A DNA stretch of 64,000 nucleotides from Clostridium prolinivorans (GCF_004011155.1 NZ_RJWG01000001.1:249189-313188); one strand, 5' to 3'. Positions 24,934 to 35,171 are shown, numbered from the stretch's first letter. Translations and numbers: made by a program. The notes: generated by a model from the sequence alone, not told the origin.

Positions 24934-26160
24934 ATGGCCAAGGTTATAGTTATTGGTGGCGGACCTGCAGGAATGATGGCAGCAATAACAGCTGCTAAAA
25001 AACATGATGTAATATTAATTGAAAAAAATGAAAAGTTAGGAAAAAAATTATTTATTACAGGTAAGGGAAGATGTAATATTACTAACGCAAAAGATATAAG
25101 TGATTTTTTTGATTATATACCAAGTAATCCTTATTTTTTATATAGTTCGTTATATTCTTTTACAAATAAAGATACTATTGAATTTTTCAATAAATTGGGA
25201 GTTAAACTAAAGATAGAAAGAGGAGATAGAGTTTTCCCTGAATCAAATAAATCTTCAGATATTATTAATGCTTTTAATAATGCAATTAATAAAAATAATG
25301 TGAAAGTATTATTAAATACTAAAATAAAAGAAATAATTGAAGAAAATAAAGTTATAAAAGCAGTAAAGCTTCAAGATAATTCTATCTTAAAAGGAGATTA
25401 TTTTATTATTTGCACTGGAGGATTATCCTATCCTAAAACTGGATCTACTGGAGATGGATTAATTTTTGCTAAAAAATTAGGACATAATATAATCCCTCCT
25501 AGACCTTCTTTAGTACCAATAATAATTGAAGAAGAATGGATTAAAGAATTACAAGGCTTATCATTAAAAAATATAGAGCTTAATGTAAAAAACGAAAAAA
25601 ATATAACTGTATTTAATGACTTTGGGGAAATGATTTTTACACATTTTGGAATTTCAGGACCGTTAGCTTTAAGTGCAAGCAGAATGATTTGTGAAAATGG
25701 TAAATTTAAAGTAATCATTAATTTAAAGCCAGCTTTAAATTCAGAAGAATTAGATAAAAGGGTTCAAAATGATTTTTCTAAATATATCAATAAAAGTTTT
25801 AAAAATTCTTTAAATGATTTATTACCACAAAAATTAATTCCTATTATTGTAAAATTATCCAATATAAATCCTGATAAAAAAATTAATTTAATTACAAAAT
25901 CAGAAAGAAAAGCTCTAGTTAATCTTCTTCAAAATTTTACTTTAACAGTAAAAGGATTAAGACCAATAGAAGAAGCTATAATAACTTGTGGTGGAATTGA
26001 TACTAAAGAAATTAATTCATCAAATATGAAATCAAAGATTATTAAAAATCTTTCTTTTGCTGGAGAAATTATAGATGTAGATGCTTATACAGGAGGCTTT
26101 AATATACAAATAGCATTATCCACAGGGTACCTTGCTGGTAAAAAAGTAGATGAAATATAA
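24934..26160 (+). CDS. BaiN/RdsA-family (HI0933-like) NAD(P)/FAD-dependent oxidoreductase
   Basis: 408 residues. The N-terminal FAD motif is VIGGGPAGMMAAITAAKKHDV (5-25, in part). The family signature GKKLFITGKGRCNITN (around 35-50) and the C-terminal RPIEEAIITCGGIDTKEIN and LSFAGEIIDVDAYTGGFNIQIALSTG (part) identify the HI0933/YhiN group. It includes BaiN, a bile-acid dehydroxylation-linked flavoprotein, but most members have no proven substrate. SD GGTGGTGG before the ATG. cmk follows after 42 nt, as commonly seen in clostridia. Confidence 0.9.
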   Translation: MAKVIVIGGGPAGMMAAITAAKKHDVILIEKNEKLGKKLFITGKGRCNITNAKDISDFFDYIPSNPYFLYSSLYSFTNKDTIEFFNKLGVKLKIERGDRVFPESNKSSDIINAFNNAINKNNVKVLLNTKIKEIIEENKVIKAVKLQDNSILKGDYFIICTGGLSYPKTGSTGDGLIFAKKLGHNIIPPRPSLVPIIIEEEWIKELQGLSLKNIELNVKNEKNITVFNDFGEMIFTHFGISGPLALSASRMICENGKFKVIINLKPALNSEELDKRVQNDFSKYINKSFKNSLNDLLPQKLIPIIVKLSNINPDKKINLITKSERKALVNLLQNFTLTVKGLRPIEEAIITCGGIDTKEINSSNMKSKIIKNLSFAGEIIDVDAYTGGFNIQIALSTGYLAGKKVDEI

Positions 26161-26202
26161 TTTAAAATTTATGTATAGTTTTTAAAAGAAGGTGAATAAA
26201 AC

Positions 26203-26880
26203 ATGAAATTATCTGTAGCAATTGATGGACCTGCTGGAGCAGGTAAAAGTACTATTGCTAAAATGTTAGCAAATAGATTTAATTTAATATATATAAATAC
26301 TGGTGCCATGTATAGAGCTATAACACTAAAAGCTATAGAAAAAAATATTTTGCCGCAAGATAAAATTAAGTTATTAAATTTAGTGGAAAATTTAAATATG
26401 ATTTTTAAAAATGATGAACTTTTTATTGACGGAGAAAATGTTAATAATAAAATTTATTTGCCTAATATAAGTAATAACGTTTCTAACTATGCGGCAATTC
26501 CAGAAGTTAGAGAAAAATTAGCTGCTATGCAAAAAAAAATCGCTGAAAAATATAATGTAGTAATGGATGGAAGAGATATTGGAACTGTTGTTCTTAAAGA
26601 TGCTCCAATTAAATTTTATTTAACTGCTAGTTGTGAAGAAAGAGCCAAAAGAAGATATAATGAATTATCTTTACAAGGAATATCAACAAATTATAATGAA
26701 ATATTAAATGAGATTATAAAACGAGATTATATGGATTCAAATAGGGAAAATAATCCATTAAAAAAAGCAGATGATGCTATTTTAATAGATTCATCTAATT
26801 TATCTATTGATGATGTTGTTAATAAAATGTCATATTATATACAAGAATTTATAAATAAAAATAATAATATAGATATCTAG
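26203..26880 (+). CDS. cmk: Cytidylate kinase
   Basis: 225 residues. The P-loop DGPAGAGKST is at 7-16. INTGAMYRAIT follows, then VMDGRDIGTVVLKDAPIKFYLTA and RAKRRYNEL, all CMP kinase family motifs. It phosphorylates CMP and dCMP. SD GAAGGTG. In many clostridia cmk is followed by ispH fused to S1 domains. Here the next gene carries only S1 domains. Confidence 0.95.
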   Translation: MKLSVAIDGPAGAGKSTIAKMLANRFNLIYINTGAMYRAITLKAIEKNILPQDKIKLLNLVENLNMIFKNDELFIDGENVNNKIYLPNISNNVSNYAAIPEVREKLAAMQKKIAEKYNVVMDGRDIGTVVLKDAPIKFYLTASCEERAKRRYNELSLQGISTNYNEILNEIIKRDYMDSNRENNPLKKADDAILIDSSNLSIDDVVNKMSYYIQEFINKNNNIDI

Positions 26881-27038
26881 CATAAAAACTAAATGTGATA
26901 TATCAATCAGTAGTTTGTTTTTAACACAACAAGAGATAATCAGTATTTTACTAAATCTCTGAATTAAATTTTGAATATTGATATCTATAATAATTTTTAA
27001 TATAAAAAAATAAATGAATTTTTAGGAGAGTGTAGAAT

Positions 27039-28124
27039 ATGGAAAAAAATAGAGATATGGAAATTAGTGAGCAAGTTGATTTTATGAATAAAAATGATTT
27101 TATAATTTCAGTTGGACAAATTGTAAAAGGCAACATAATTTCAATTAATGATAAAGAGATATATATTGATTTAGGAACAAAAACAGAAGGATATCTTCCT
27201 ATAGAAGAAGTTACTAGTGAAAATGATGTAAAGCTCATAGATATTTTTAAAGTTGGTGAAGAAGTAGAAGCAAAAGTAATTAAAATAAGGAATGAAGATG
27301 GATACATAGTTTTATCTAGAGTAGAAATTGAAAGGGAAGAAGCTTATAAGGAAGTAGAAAATGCTTTTAATAATAATATTTCGTTAAAAGTAAAAATTGT
27401 TCAAGTGGTTAATGGAGGATTAATTACAAACTATAAAGGAGTTAAAATATTTATACCAGCTTCTCATGTAGAACTTACTCATGTTGATGATTTGGAAGAA
27501 TATATAAATAAAGAATTCAATATAAAAATTATAGAATATATTAAAAATAAAAAAGGATTTAAAATTGTAGGTTCAAGAAAAGAATTACTTATAGAAGATA
27601 AAAATAAAAAAGAAGAAGAAATATGGGAAACGTTAAAAACCAATACTGTTATAAACGGAAAGGTAAAAAGACTTACAAATTTTGGAGCTTTTATAGATGT
27701 TAATGGAATTGATGGGCTTTTACATGTATCCGAAATATCTTGGGGAAAAGTTAATAAAGCTAGTGATATACTAAACATAGGAGATGTAATACAAGTATAT
27801 ATATTAGATGTTGATAAGGATAATAAGAAATTATCTTTGAGCATGAAAAGACTTGTAGAAAATCCATGGAAAAATGTTGATATAAAATACCCTGTTGGCA
27901 ATATAGTTTTAGGAAAAATAGTAGGACTTACTGATTTTGGTGCATTTATTGAATTGGAACCAGGTGTTGACGGATTAGTGCATATATCTCAAATAAGCAA
28001 TAAAAAAATTAATAATCCAAAAGATGTTTTAAATATAGGACAACAAATAAAAGCAAAAATTATAGATGTTAATAAAGAAAGAAAAAAAATAGAATTAAGT
28101 ATAAAAGAAGTTGAAAATATTTAA
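27039..28124 (+). CDS. rpsA: S1-domain RNA-binding protein (ribosomal protein S1-like)
   Basis: 361 residues, four S1 (OB-fold) repeats at about 25-95, 112-175, 200-270 and 285-357. Repeats three and four are the best conserved (FGAFIDVNGIDGLLHVSEIS, FGAFIELEPGVDGLVHISQIS). The length and repeat number match the short S1 proteins of Firmicutes. It helps mRNA binding to ribosomes or acts in RNA metabolism. SD TTAGGAG. Clostridial genomes often fuse this protein behind IspH. No IspH portion is present here, and the 158 nt upstream show no trace of one. Confidence 0.9.
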   Translation: MEKNRDMEISEQVDFMNKNDFIISVGQIVKGNIISINDKEIYIDLGTKTEGYLPIEEVTSENDVKLIDIFKVGEEVEAKVIKIRNEDGYIVLSRVEIEREEAYKEVENAFNNNISLKVKIVQVVNGGLITNYKGVKIFIPASHVELTHVDDLEEYINKEFNIKIIEYIKNKKGFKIVGSRKELLIEDKNKKEEEIWETLKTNTVINGKVKRLTNFGAFIDVNGIDGLLHVSEISWGKVNKASDILNIGDVIQVYILDVDKDNKKLSLSMKRLVENPWKNVDIKYPVGNIVLGKIVGLTDFGAFIELEPGVDGLVHISQISNKKINNPKDVLNIGQQIKAKIIDVNKERKKIELSIKEVENI

Positions 28125-28137
28125 GTAAGAATAAATT

Positions 28138-28178
28138 CAAATAAAAAAGGCTATTTTAAAAATAGCCTTTTTTATTTG
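28138..28178. terminator. Bidirectional terminator between rpsA and tRNA genes
   Basis: Perfect 20-bp stem CAAATAAAAAAGGCTATTTT (28138-28157) with complement 28159-28178. U-rich on the plus strand and symmetric enough to end the minus-strand tRNA transcript as well. Confidence 0.88.
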
Positions 28179-28188
28179 AAAATAATAT

Positions 28189-28273
28189 TGGTGGAGGAAG
28201 ATGGATTCGAACCATCGAAGTCAGAGACAACAGATTTACAGTCTGCCCCCTTTGGCCACTCGGGAATTCCTCC
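28189..28273 (-). tRNA. tRNA-Tyr (GTA)
   Basis: On the minus strand the acceptor GGAGGAA (5') pairs with TTCCTCC, followed by discriminator A and an encoded CCA (28189-28191). The anticodon loop is CTGTAAA (anticodon GTA). The extra arm is long, as in bacterial class II tRNA-Tyr, and the T-loop is GGTTCGAATCC. It is the last of three tRNAs from one promoter. Confidence 0.96.
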
Positions 28274-28287
28274 TTATAAAAAAATAC

Positions 28288-28362
28288 TGGAGCTGGCAAT
28301 AGGAATCGAACCTACAACCTGCTGATTACAAGTCAGCTGCTCTACCGTTGAGCCATGCCAGC
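28288..28362 (-). tRNA. tRNA-Thr (TGT)
   Basis: Acceptor GCTGGCA pairs with TGCCAGC, discriminator T, encoded CCA (28288-28290). The anticodon loop is CTTGTAA (anticodon TGT) on a GCTGA/TCAGC stem. The T-arm is GGTTCGATTCC. It lies 14 nt upstream of tRNA-Tyr in the same transcript. Confidence 0.96.
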
Positions 28363-28367
28363 ATACA

Positions 28368-28444
28368 TGGTGGACCTTCAGGGACTCGAACCCCGGACCA
28401 ACCGGTTATGAGCCGGTTGCTCTAACCAACTGAGCTAAAGATCC
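28368..28444 (-). tRNA. tRNA with CAT anticodon (elongator Met or Ile2)
   Basis: Acceptor GGATCTT pairs with AAGGTCC with one T-G wobble, discriminator A, encoded CCA (28368-28370). The anticodon loop is CTCATAA on an ACCGG/CCGGT stem. A CAT anticodon can mean elongator Met, or Ile2 with lysidine. The body, with TTTAGCTCAGTTGGTTAGAGC and an acceptor near GGACCTT, recalls tRNA-Ile2 of Bacillus more than its elongator tRNA-Met, so identity is left open. Confidence 0.93.
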
Positions 28445-28458
28445 AAATTACAATATTT

Positions 28459-28487
28459 ATTATATATTTATTTAAGTATATTGTCAA
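28459..28487 (-). promoter_or_regulatory. Consensus SigA promoter of tRNA operon
   Basis: Read on the minus strand: TTGACA (28487-28482), 17-nt spacer, TATAAT (28464-28459). A perfect consensus promoter 14 nt before the first tRNA, as expected for stable RNA genes. Confidence 0.92.
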
Positions 28488-28664
28488 TAAAAAATTATTA
28501 AATTATGATTTAAGATAATGTTTTAATATATCACAATTTTTGTTGGTAACTGTACCAAAATAATTAAAAAAAGCAGAAATAAAACTGGTGCTAATATTTT
28601 AAAAATTCTGAAACATTTTTTAAAAATTGGTGACATAAAAAATATTAAATTTGATTTATTTTAT

Positions 28665-28693
28665 TTGACTTAATACTTTACAAGAATTATACT
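28665..28693 (+). promoter_or_regulatory. SigA-type promoter for GNAT gene
   Basis: TTGACT (28665-28670), 17-nt spacer, TATACT (28688-28693), 40 nt before the start codon. The interval 28488-28664 between the two divergent promoters is plain AT-rich sequence in which I see nothing else. Confidence 0.75.
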
Positions 28694-28733
28694 AATAATG
28701 GAAGTAAGTATATAAATTTATGAGGATTATTCT

Positions 28734-29600
28734 ATGAAAAATTATGATTTATTAAATAAAAAAAATATAAAAGACTTTTTAATATTGAATGATTTGAGAA
28801 AACATTTTAATGTTTTAAATGAAGATTTTTATGAATGTTATACAAATAAAAATTTTGCAAGACAAATTATAATGCGTAAAAATATTAGACTTTTAAAAAA
28901 ATATGATAATGTAGTAGGATATATATGGATATCAAAATATAATAAAAAATATTATGTAATCAATTCTATGTATGTAAATGAACAGGAAGATATTGTAAAT
29001 AAATACAAAGATCTTATTAATTTAATACCTTATAAAAAAATTTTTATATATACCTGTGAAAAAAATGATTTTAATTATGATGTATTAAAAAGCATAGGTT
29101 TTAAAAAATTAGATGGTACTTATGAAATGAATGTAGACATTTCTTCTATTTTGATACCTTTTATTACAAACGATTTACAATTTGAAACATTAGAAAAGGG
29201 AAAACATGAACAAATTAGATGTAATATTCAGAATGAAGTATTTAAAAACGATACTAGAACACCATTGAATGTAAATGATATATATTTTGATGAAATGCAA
29301 AAATACTATTTTAAAGATGGAGCAGTTTTAATGAAAAAAAATAATAAATACATAGGATATGGCCAAATAATTATAAATAATAATATTCCAACCATAGTTA
29401 ATGTTGGTGTATTAAAAGAGTATAGAGGAAAAGGTTATGGGAAAAATTTAATATATTATTTATTTAAAATTCTTAAAAAACACAATTTTGAGCAAGTAAA
29501 TTTAAAAGTTTCTTCCACTAACTATGTTGCTATAAATCTTTATAAAAGTATAGGATTTACAATAAAAAAAGAAATACATAACTGGGAATACGAAAAATAA
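28734..29600 (+). CDS. GNAT-family acetyltransferase, two GNAT-like halves
   Basis: 288 residues. The C-terminal half (about 140-288) is a clear GNAT domain with the acetyl-CoA loop VNVGVLKEYRGKGYGKNLI (part) and the terminal ATNxxAxxLYxxxGF-like NYVAINLYKSIGFTIKKE. The N-terminal half ends in VLKSIGFKKLDGTYEM, the usual end of a GNAT fold, but lacks a clear acetyl-CoA loop, so it looks like a tandem GNAT with a degenerate first half. The substrate is unknown. The start follows GAGGATTATT. It has its own promoter and terminator. Confidence 0.82.
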   Translation: MKNYDLLNKKNIKDFLILNDLRKHFNVLNEDFYECYTNKNFARQIIMRKNIRLLKKYDNVVGYIWISKYNKKYYVINSMYVNEQEDIVNKYKDLINLIPYKKIFIYTCEKNDFNYDVLKSIGFKKLDGTYEMNVDISSILIPFITNDLQFETLEKGKHEQIRCNIQNEVFKNDTRTPLNVNDIYFDEMQKYYFKDGAVLMKKNNKYIGYGQIIINNNIPTIVNVGVLKEYRGKGYGKNLIYYLFKILKKHNFEQVNLKVSSTNYVAINLYKSIGFTIKKEIHNWEYEK

Positions 29601-29630
29601 ATCGACACAAATTAGTGGCGATTTATTTTT
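29593..29630. terminator. Bidirectional terminator between GNAT and aminotransferase genes
   Basis: Stem AAAAATAAATCG (29593-29604) / CGATTTATTTTT (29619-29630), extended by partial pairing inside, then CATTTTTTTTG. It overlaps the GNAT stop and touches the stop of the converging aminotransferase. Confidence 0.82.
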
Positions 29631-30829
29631 CATTTTTTTTGTAGAATTAAATATTTTTCAAGTCCAAGTGATAATATATTTATTGCTTTTTTCAAATCTT
29701 CACAATTTATACAATATGATAAACGTATTTTATCTTTTCCAAGCTCTTTAGAAGCATAAAATCCTTCAGCAGGAGCTACCATTATTGTTTCATTATTATA
29801 GCTAAAATCAGTTAAAAGCCATTTTGCGAAATCTTCTGCATCTTCAATTGGAAGCTTTACTATTATATAAAAAGCTCCAGATGGTTTTTTGCAGACTACT
29901 CCTGGTATTTTAGAAAGATTATTATACATTATATTCCTTCTAGTTTCATATTCTGCTTTTACTTCATTAAAATAACTTCTAGGAGTATTTATCAAACTAG
30001 CTGCAGCTAATTGTTCAATAGTAGCACAACTTAATCTAGCCTGACATAATTTCAATATTTCTTTCATTAAATCTTTATTTTTTGAAGCAATTAAACCAAT
30101 TCTAGCCCCACAAGCACTATAGCGTTTTGATATGCTGTCTATTAAAATTACTCGGTCTAAGATGTCTGACATAGATAACATAGATGTGAATTTCAAATCA
30201 TCATATATAAATTCCCTATATACTTCATCTGCAATAATATATATATTATATTCTTTTGCTATATCTGCAAGCATTCTTATTTCATCATAACTATAAACAA
30301 CACCGGTAGGATTTCCAGGATTTGAAATAAGTATGGCTTTAGTTCTATTTGTTATTTTATCAGTTATTGTTTTTTTATCAGGCAGGTGAAACCCATCTTC
30401 AGGATTAGTAAGAAAAGAAACAACTTTTACATTAGCAATACTTGAAAAACTGTTGTAGTTAGTATAAAATGGTTCCGGAATTATTATTTCATCATCTACA
30501 TCACAAATTGACATTAATGCAAAAGTTAATGCTTCACTGCCACCGTTAGTTATCATAATTTCATCTTCCTCAAAATCAATATTCAAAGTTTTATAATATT
30601 TTATAAAACTTTGAATAAGTTCTGGTATTCCTTGAGAGTTAACATAAGATAAAATAGATTCATTAAAATTCTTAATGGTTTTAAAAAAAATATCTGGAGT
30701 TTTTATATCAGGCTGACCTATATTAAGATGGTATATTTTTATGCCTTTTTTTTGGGCAGCTTCAGCAAAAGGTGCTAATTTTCTAATTGGAGAAAATTGC
30801 ATATTTTTAATTCTATTAGAAAAATCCAT
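29630..30829 (-). CDS. Class I/II PLP-dependent aminotransferase
   Basis: 399 residues. The aspartate-aminotransferase fold shows NPGNPTGVVYSYDEI for substrate and PLP binding, IIADEVYREFIYD and the PLP-lysine segment SISKRYSACGARIG, where the Schiff-base Lys follows Ile-Ser. The N-terminal LNIGQPDIKTPDIFF resembles aspartate- and aromatic-aminotransferase-like enzymes of clostridia. The amino acid substrate cannot be set from sequence. SD AGGAGG. Divergent from miaB. A second AspB-type enzyme lies at 44.4 kb. Confidence 0.9.
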   Translation of the reverse strand: MDFSNRIKNMQFSPIRKLAPFAEAAQKKGIKIYHLNIGQPDIKTPDIFFKTIKNFNESILSYVNSQGIPELIQSFIKYYKTLNIDFEEDEIMITNGGSEALTFALMSICDVDDEIIIPEPFYTNYNSFSSIANVKVVSFLTNPEDGFHLPDKKTITDKITNRTKAILISNPGNPTGVVYSYDEIRMLADIAKEYNIYIIADEVYREFIYDDLKFTSMLSMSDILDRVILIDSISKRYSACGARIGLIASKNKDLMKEILKLCQARLSCATIEQLAAASLINTPRSYFNEVKAEYETRRNIMYNNLSKIPGVVCKKPSGAFYIIVKLPIEDAEDFAKWLLTDFSYNNETIMVAPAEGFYASKELGKDKIRLSYCINCEDLKKAINILSLGLEKYLILQKK

Positions 30830-31161
30830 AATTATCCTCCTAATTATTAAGGTATGTATATTATATTCATATAGTGAAATTTAATTTACAGTTTATTGTG
30901 ATTTAATCATAATATAAATTCATAAAAATACAATAAGATTTGAATGAAAATATAATAATAAATTCAATATTCAAATAATTTGTTCTTTTAAAATTAACTG
31001 AATATATACCGTTAATTTTACAACAATTTTTTATTTGTGTCTACTATTTTGTGGATGTAAATAAAAATTACTTTTAAAAAAATAATAAATTATATATAAT
31101 ATTACTTATGGTATATTGCTTAAAAATTATATAATACACATTATAAAAAAGGAGAATTAAA
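30830..31161. other. 332-bp divergent intergenic region with 10-bp dyad
   Basis: The region separates the minus-strand aminotransferase gene from miaB. It is very AT-rich. The only marked structure is a perfect dyad, TAAAATTAAC (30989-30998) and GTTAATTTTA (31011-31020), with a 12-nt centre, possibly an operator. No gene and no promoter of good quality was seen. Many TATAAT-like strings are expected by chance here. Confidence 0.45.
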
Positions 31162-32493
31162 ATGAATAAATCAAATATTCTTAAATATTTTATAGAAACT
31201 TGGGGATGTCAAATGAATGAAGAAGATTCTGAAAAATTATCAGGTATGCTTAAGTCATTAGGATATATAAGAACAAATAAAAAAGAAGAAGCTTCTATTA
31301 TTATATTTAACACTTGCTGTGTTAGAGAGAATGCAGAACTTAAAGTTTATGGTAATCTAGGAGCGTTAAAAAATTTAAAGCAAAAAAATCCAGACATAAT
31401 AATAGCCGTTTGTGGTTGTATGATGCAACAAGAAGGCATTGCTAATAATATAATAAAAAAATATCCTTTTGTTGATATTATATTTGGAACTCATAATTCA
31501 TATAAATTCCCAGAATATTTAAATAGAGTTAAACAAGAAGGAAAATCAATAATTGAAGTTACTAACAAAGAAGAAGGAATTATAGAAGGAATTCCTATAG
31601 ATAGAGAAAGTAATATAAAAGCTTTTGTTACTATAATGTATGGTTGTAATAATTTTTGCACTTATTGTATAGTGCCTTATGTAAGAGGGAGAGAAAGAAG
31701 TCGAAAGCCAGAGAATATAGAAGCAGAAATAAAAGATTTAGTTTCTAATGGATATAAAGAAATTACTTTACTTGGCCAAAATGTAAATTCTTATGGTAAA
31801 GGACTTACTGAAGATATAAATTTTGCAAAATTATTAAAAAGAATTAATAATATTGATGGACTTGAAAGAATTAGGTTTATGACTTCTCATCCTAAAGATT
31901 TATCTGAAGAATTGATAGAAACCATTGCTCAATGCAATAAAGTTTGCGAACATATACATCTTCCAGTTCAATCTGGTTCATCTAATATATTAAAAAAAAT
32001 GAATAGACAATATGACAGAAAGCAATATCTAGATTTAGTAAAAAAAATAAAAAAAAGTATTCCTAATATATCTTTAACCACAGATATAATTGTAGGATTC
32101 CCTGGAGAAACCGAGAAAGATTTTGAAGAAACACTTAGTTTAGTAAAAGAAGTTGAGTTTGATTCAGCATTTACTTTTATATATTCTAAAAGGAAAGGTA
32201 CTCCTGCATATGATATGGATAATCAAGTTGATGATGAAATTAAACATGAAAGATTTAACCGTTTAATAGAAGTTGTTAATGAAATTAGTTATAAAAATAA
32301 TAAATCTTATTATGGTAAAGTTGTTGAAGTTTTAGTTGAAGGACGAAGCAAAAATGACATAAATAAATTAACAGGTAGAACTAGGACCGGAAAATTAGTT
32401 AATTTTACAGGAAGTTTTGACAGCATAGGTAAATTAGTAAATGTAAAAATAACTGAACCGCTTTCATTTTCATTAAATGGTGAGCAAATATAA
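31162..32493 (+). CDS. miaB: tRNA-2-methylthio-N6-dimethylallyladenosine synthase
   Basis: 443 residues. The N-terminal MTTase domain carries cluster ligands C16, C52 and C86. The radical-SAM motif is C162-x3-C166-x2-C169 ([22 protein letters not shown], in part), and a C-terminal TRAM domain starts at about 380. It adds the methylthio group to i6A37 of tRNAs reading UNN codons. SD AAGGAG. The same region holds miaA, which makes the i6A precursor. Confidence 0.95.
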   Translation: MNKSNILKYFIETWGCQMNEEDSEKLSGMLKSLGYIRTNKKEEASIIIFNTCCVRENAELKVYGNLGALKNLKQKNPDIIIAVCGCMMQQEGIANNIIKKYPFVDIIFGTHNSYKFPEYLNRVKQEGKSIIEVTNKEEGIIEGIPIDRESNIKAFVTIMYGCNNFCTYCIVPYVRGRERSRKPENIEAEIKDLVSNGYKEITLLGQNVNSYGKGLTEDINFAKLLKRINNIDGLERIRFMTSHPKDLSEELIETIAQCNKVCEHIHLPVQSGSSNILKKMNRQYDRKQYLDLVKKIKKSIPNISLTTDIIVGFPGETEKDFEETLSLVKEVEFDSAFTFIYSKRKGTPAYDMDNQVDDEIKHERFNRLIEVVNEISYKNNKSYYGKVVEVLVEGRSKNDINKLTGRTRTGKLVNFTGSFDSIGKLVNVKITEPLSFSLNGEQI

Positions 32494-32528
32494 TTAATTT
32501 TATAAAAGTAAACAAAAGAGGTGATACC

Positions 32529-35171
32529 ATGGCACTAACTCCAATGATGCAGCAATATTTAGAAGTAAAGGATAAATGTAAAGATAGTATTTTATTTTTT
32601 AGATTAGGTGATTTTTATGAAATGTTCTTTGATGATGCTATAATCGCATCTAAAGAGCTTGAACTTGTTTTAACAGGAAGAGATTGTGGCTTAGATGAAA
32701 AGGCACCTATGTGTGGAGTGCCTTTTCATGCTGCAAATTCATATATAACCAAGCTTATCGAAAAAGGATATAAAGTAGCTATTTGCGAACAGTTAGAAGA
32801 CCCTGGTTTAGCCAAAGGAATTGTAAAAAGAGATATAGTAAAAATTATTACTCCTGGAACTTATACAGACTCAAGTTTTTTAGAAGAAAGTAAAAATAAT
32901 TATATAATGAGCTTATATGTAGATAATGATAAAAATGAAATAGGTATATGTTTTGCAGATATTTCTACTGGTGATTTTTATTGTACTGAAGGTGAATTTA
33001 AAATTTCTTCTATAATAGATGAAATTTCAAAATACTTTCCAAAAGAAGCAGTGGTTGAAAAAAACATAAGCGAAGATTTAATAAAAATTATTAAAGATAA
33101 TTTTGGTATATTATGTACACTAAAAGAAAATGATTTTTTTACAGAAAATTGTTTTTATAATTTAGAAACTAAATTCAATAATTTTAAAAGAGATTATTAT
33201 AATTTAAGTTTAATATATGCTAGTAATGGATTGTTAAATTATATAATGGAAACTCAAAAAACGAATCTTTGTAATATTAATGATATGCAATATTATAATA
33301 TTACTGACTATTTAAGTATTGATGTAAATTCAAGAAAAAATTTAGAAATTACTGAAAGTTTAAAAGATAAAAGTAAAAAAGGGTCTCTTTTATGGGTGTT
33401 AGATAAAACTTCTACTGCCATGGGAAGTAGACAACTTAGAAAATGGATAGAACAACCTTTAGTAAATAAAGATAGAATTGAATTTAGGCTAAATGCTGTT
33501 GAAGAACTTTCTAAAAATATGGATCTTCAATTAGATTTAAAAGAAGCATTAGATAAAATTTATGATATTGAAAGAATTGTAGGTAAAATAGCTATAAAAA
33601 GTATTAATGCAAAAGAATTAATAACTTTAAAAAATTCTATACAAAAGATTCCTAATATCAAAAATATATTAAAAAATTTTAATTCTCCTATGTTAAATGA
33701 AATATATAATAATTTAGATGAATTAAAAGATATATATGAACTCCTTGATAAATCAATAAATGAAAATCCATCAATTTCATTAAAAGAAGGGAATATTATA
33801 AAAGATGGATACAATTCTGAAATAGATGAATTAAGGAATATAAAGTTAAATGGCAAACAATGGATATCATCTTTAGAGAATAAAGAACGAGAGATTACAG
33901 GGATTAAATCTTTAAAAGTAGGTTATAATAAAGTTTTTGGATATTATTTAGAAATAACAAATGCTAATAAAAATATGGTTCCAGAGGGAAGATACATTAG
34001 AAAACAAACCCTTTCAAATTGTGAAAGATATATAACACCTGAACTTAAAGAAATGGAGTATAAGATATTAGGTGCAGAAGAAAAATTAATTAATCTTGAA
34101 TATGAATTATTTGTATATATAAGAGAAAAAATAGAAAAAGAAATATATAGATTAAAGAAAACAGCAAAATTAATAGCTGAGTTAGATTGTCTTAATTCAT
34201 TAGCATTAGTAGCTTTAGAAAATAATTATTGTAAGCCTAAAATAACAGAAGACGGAAGAATAATTATTGAAGAAGGTCGACATCCTGTTGTAGAAAAGAT
34301 GCTTCCTCCAGGTACTTTTGTAGCAAATGATTCTAATATTAATAATTATGATGAAAATTTAATATTAATAACTGGCCCTAATATGGCAGGTAAATCTACA
34401 TATATGCGTCAAATTGCACTTATTACTTTAATGGCTCAAATAGGATCTTTTGTTCCAGCTAAAAAAGCATCAATTTCAATATGTGATAAAATTTTTACTA
34501 GGATAGGGGCTTCTGATGATCTTTCATCTGGTAAAAGTACTTTTATGGTAGAAATGTGGGAAGTTTCAAATATATTAAAAAATGCTACTAATAAAAGCTT
34601 AATTTTACTTGATGAAATTGGTAGGGGAACAAGTACTTATGATGGATTAAGTATTGCTTGGGCTGTTGTAGAATATATATGTACTACACCTACTATAAAG
34701 TCTAAAACTTTATTTGCTACTCATTATCACGAATTAACAAAATTGGAAGATCTACTTGATGGTGTAAAAAATTATTCAGTTGCAGTTAAAGAAATAAACA
34801 ATGAAATTGTTTTTCTTCGTAAAATTATAAGAGGAGGAGCAGATCAATCATATGGAATTGAAGTTGCAAAGTTAGCTGGCCTTCCAGAAGCAGTTATAAA
34901 AAGAGCAAAAGAATTATTAATAAGTTTTGAAAAAAATAAAACTGAAAAAAATAAAATTGATAATAAAAATATTATTAACGTAAACCAATCAAGTGATGTT
35001 TTAAAAGAAACTGCTGTAAACAGTGATAATAATTTTAAACAAATTAAGTTTAACGATATTGAAAAAGAAAATTTATTAAAAGAGCTAAAAAATATAGATA
35101 TATTAAATCTTACGCCAATGGAAGGATTTAATAAACTTTATGAATTAATAAAAAAAGCTAAAGCTTTATAA
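32529..35171 (+). CDS. mutS: DNA mismatch repair ATPase MutS
   Basis: 880 residues. The mismatch-binding domain has the Phe-x-Glu motif in [14 protein letters not shown] (residues about 24-37). The connector, clamp and lever domains follow. ATPase Walker A is [10 protein letters not shown] (from 616), and the segment [14 protein letters not shown] (D at 695) carries Walker B. The C-terminal region after about 800 is Asn/Lys-rich and ends with a short helical segment. SD AGAGGTGAT. It is the first of mutS-mutL-miaA. The gap to mutL is 15 nt. Confidence 0.97.
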   Translation: MALTPMMQQYLEVKDKCKDSILFFRLGDFYEMFFDDAIIASKELELVLTGRDCGLDEKAPMCGVPFHAANSYITKLIEKGYKVAICEQLEDPGLAKGIVKRDIVKIITPGTYTDSSFLEESKNNYIMSLYVDNDKNEIGICFADISTGDFYCTEGEFKISSIIDEISKYFPKEAVVEKNISEDLIKIIKDNFGILCTLKENDFFTENCFYNLETKFNNFKRDYYNLSLIYASNGLLNYIMETQKTNLCNINDMQYYNITDYLSIDVNSRKNLEITESLKDKSKKGSLLWVLDKTSTAMGSRQLRKWIEQPLVNKDRIEFRLNAVEELSKNMDLQLDLKEALDKIYDIERIVGKIAIKSINAKELITLKNSIQKIPNIKNILKNFNSPMLNEIYNNLDELKDIYELLDKSINENPSISLKEGNIIKDGYNSEIDELRNIKLNGKQWISSLENKEREITGIKSLKVGYNKVFGYYLEITNANKNMVPEGRYIRKQTLSNCERYITPELKEMEYKILGAEEKLINLEYELFVYIREKIEKEIYRLKKTAKLIAELDCLNSLALVALENNYCKPKITEDGRIIIEEGRHPVVEKMLPPGTFVANDSNINNYDENLILITGPNMAGKSTYMRQIALITLMAQIGSFVPAKKASISICDKIFTRIGASDDLSSGKSTFMVEMWEVSNILKNATNKSLILLDEIGRGTSTYDGLSIAWAVVEYICTTPTIKSKTLFATHYHELTKLEDLLDGVKNYSVAVKEINNEIVFLRKIIRGGADQSYGIEVAKLAGLPEAVIKRAKELLISFEKNKTEKNKIDNKNIINVNQSSDVLKETAVNSDNNFKQIKFNDIEKENLLKELKNIDILNLTPMEGFNKLYELIKKAKAL

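Noticed and set aside
26881-27038. Remnant of ispH between cmk and the S1 gene
   Set aside because: No recognisable IspH segment in any frame.
28189-28444. Integrated element at the tRNA genes
   Set aside because: All three tRNAs are intact with encoded CCA. No duplicated 3' ends, integrase or foreign genes lie next to them.
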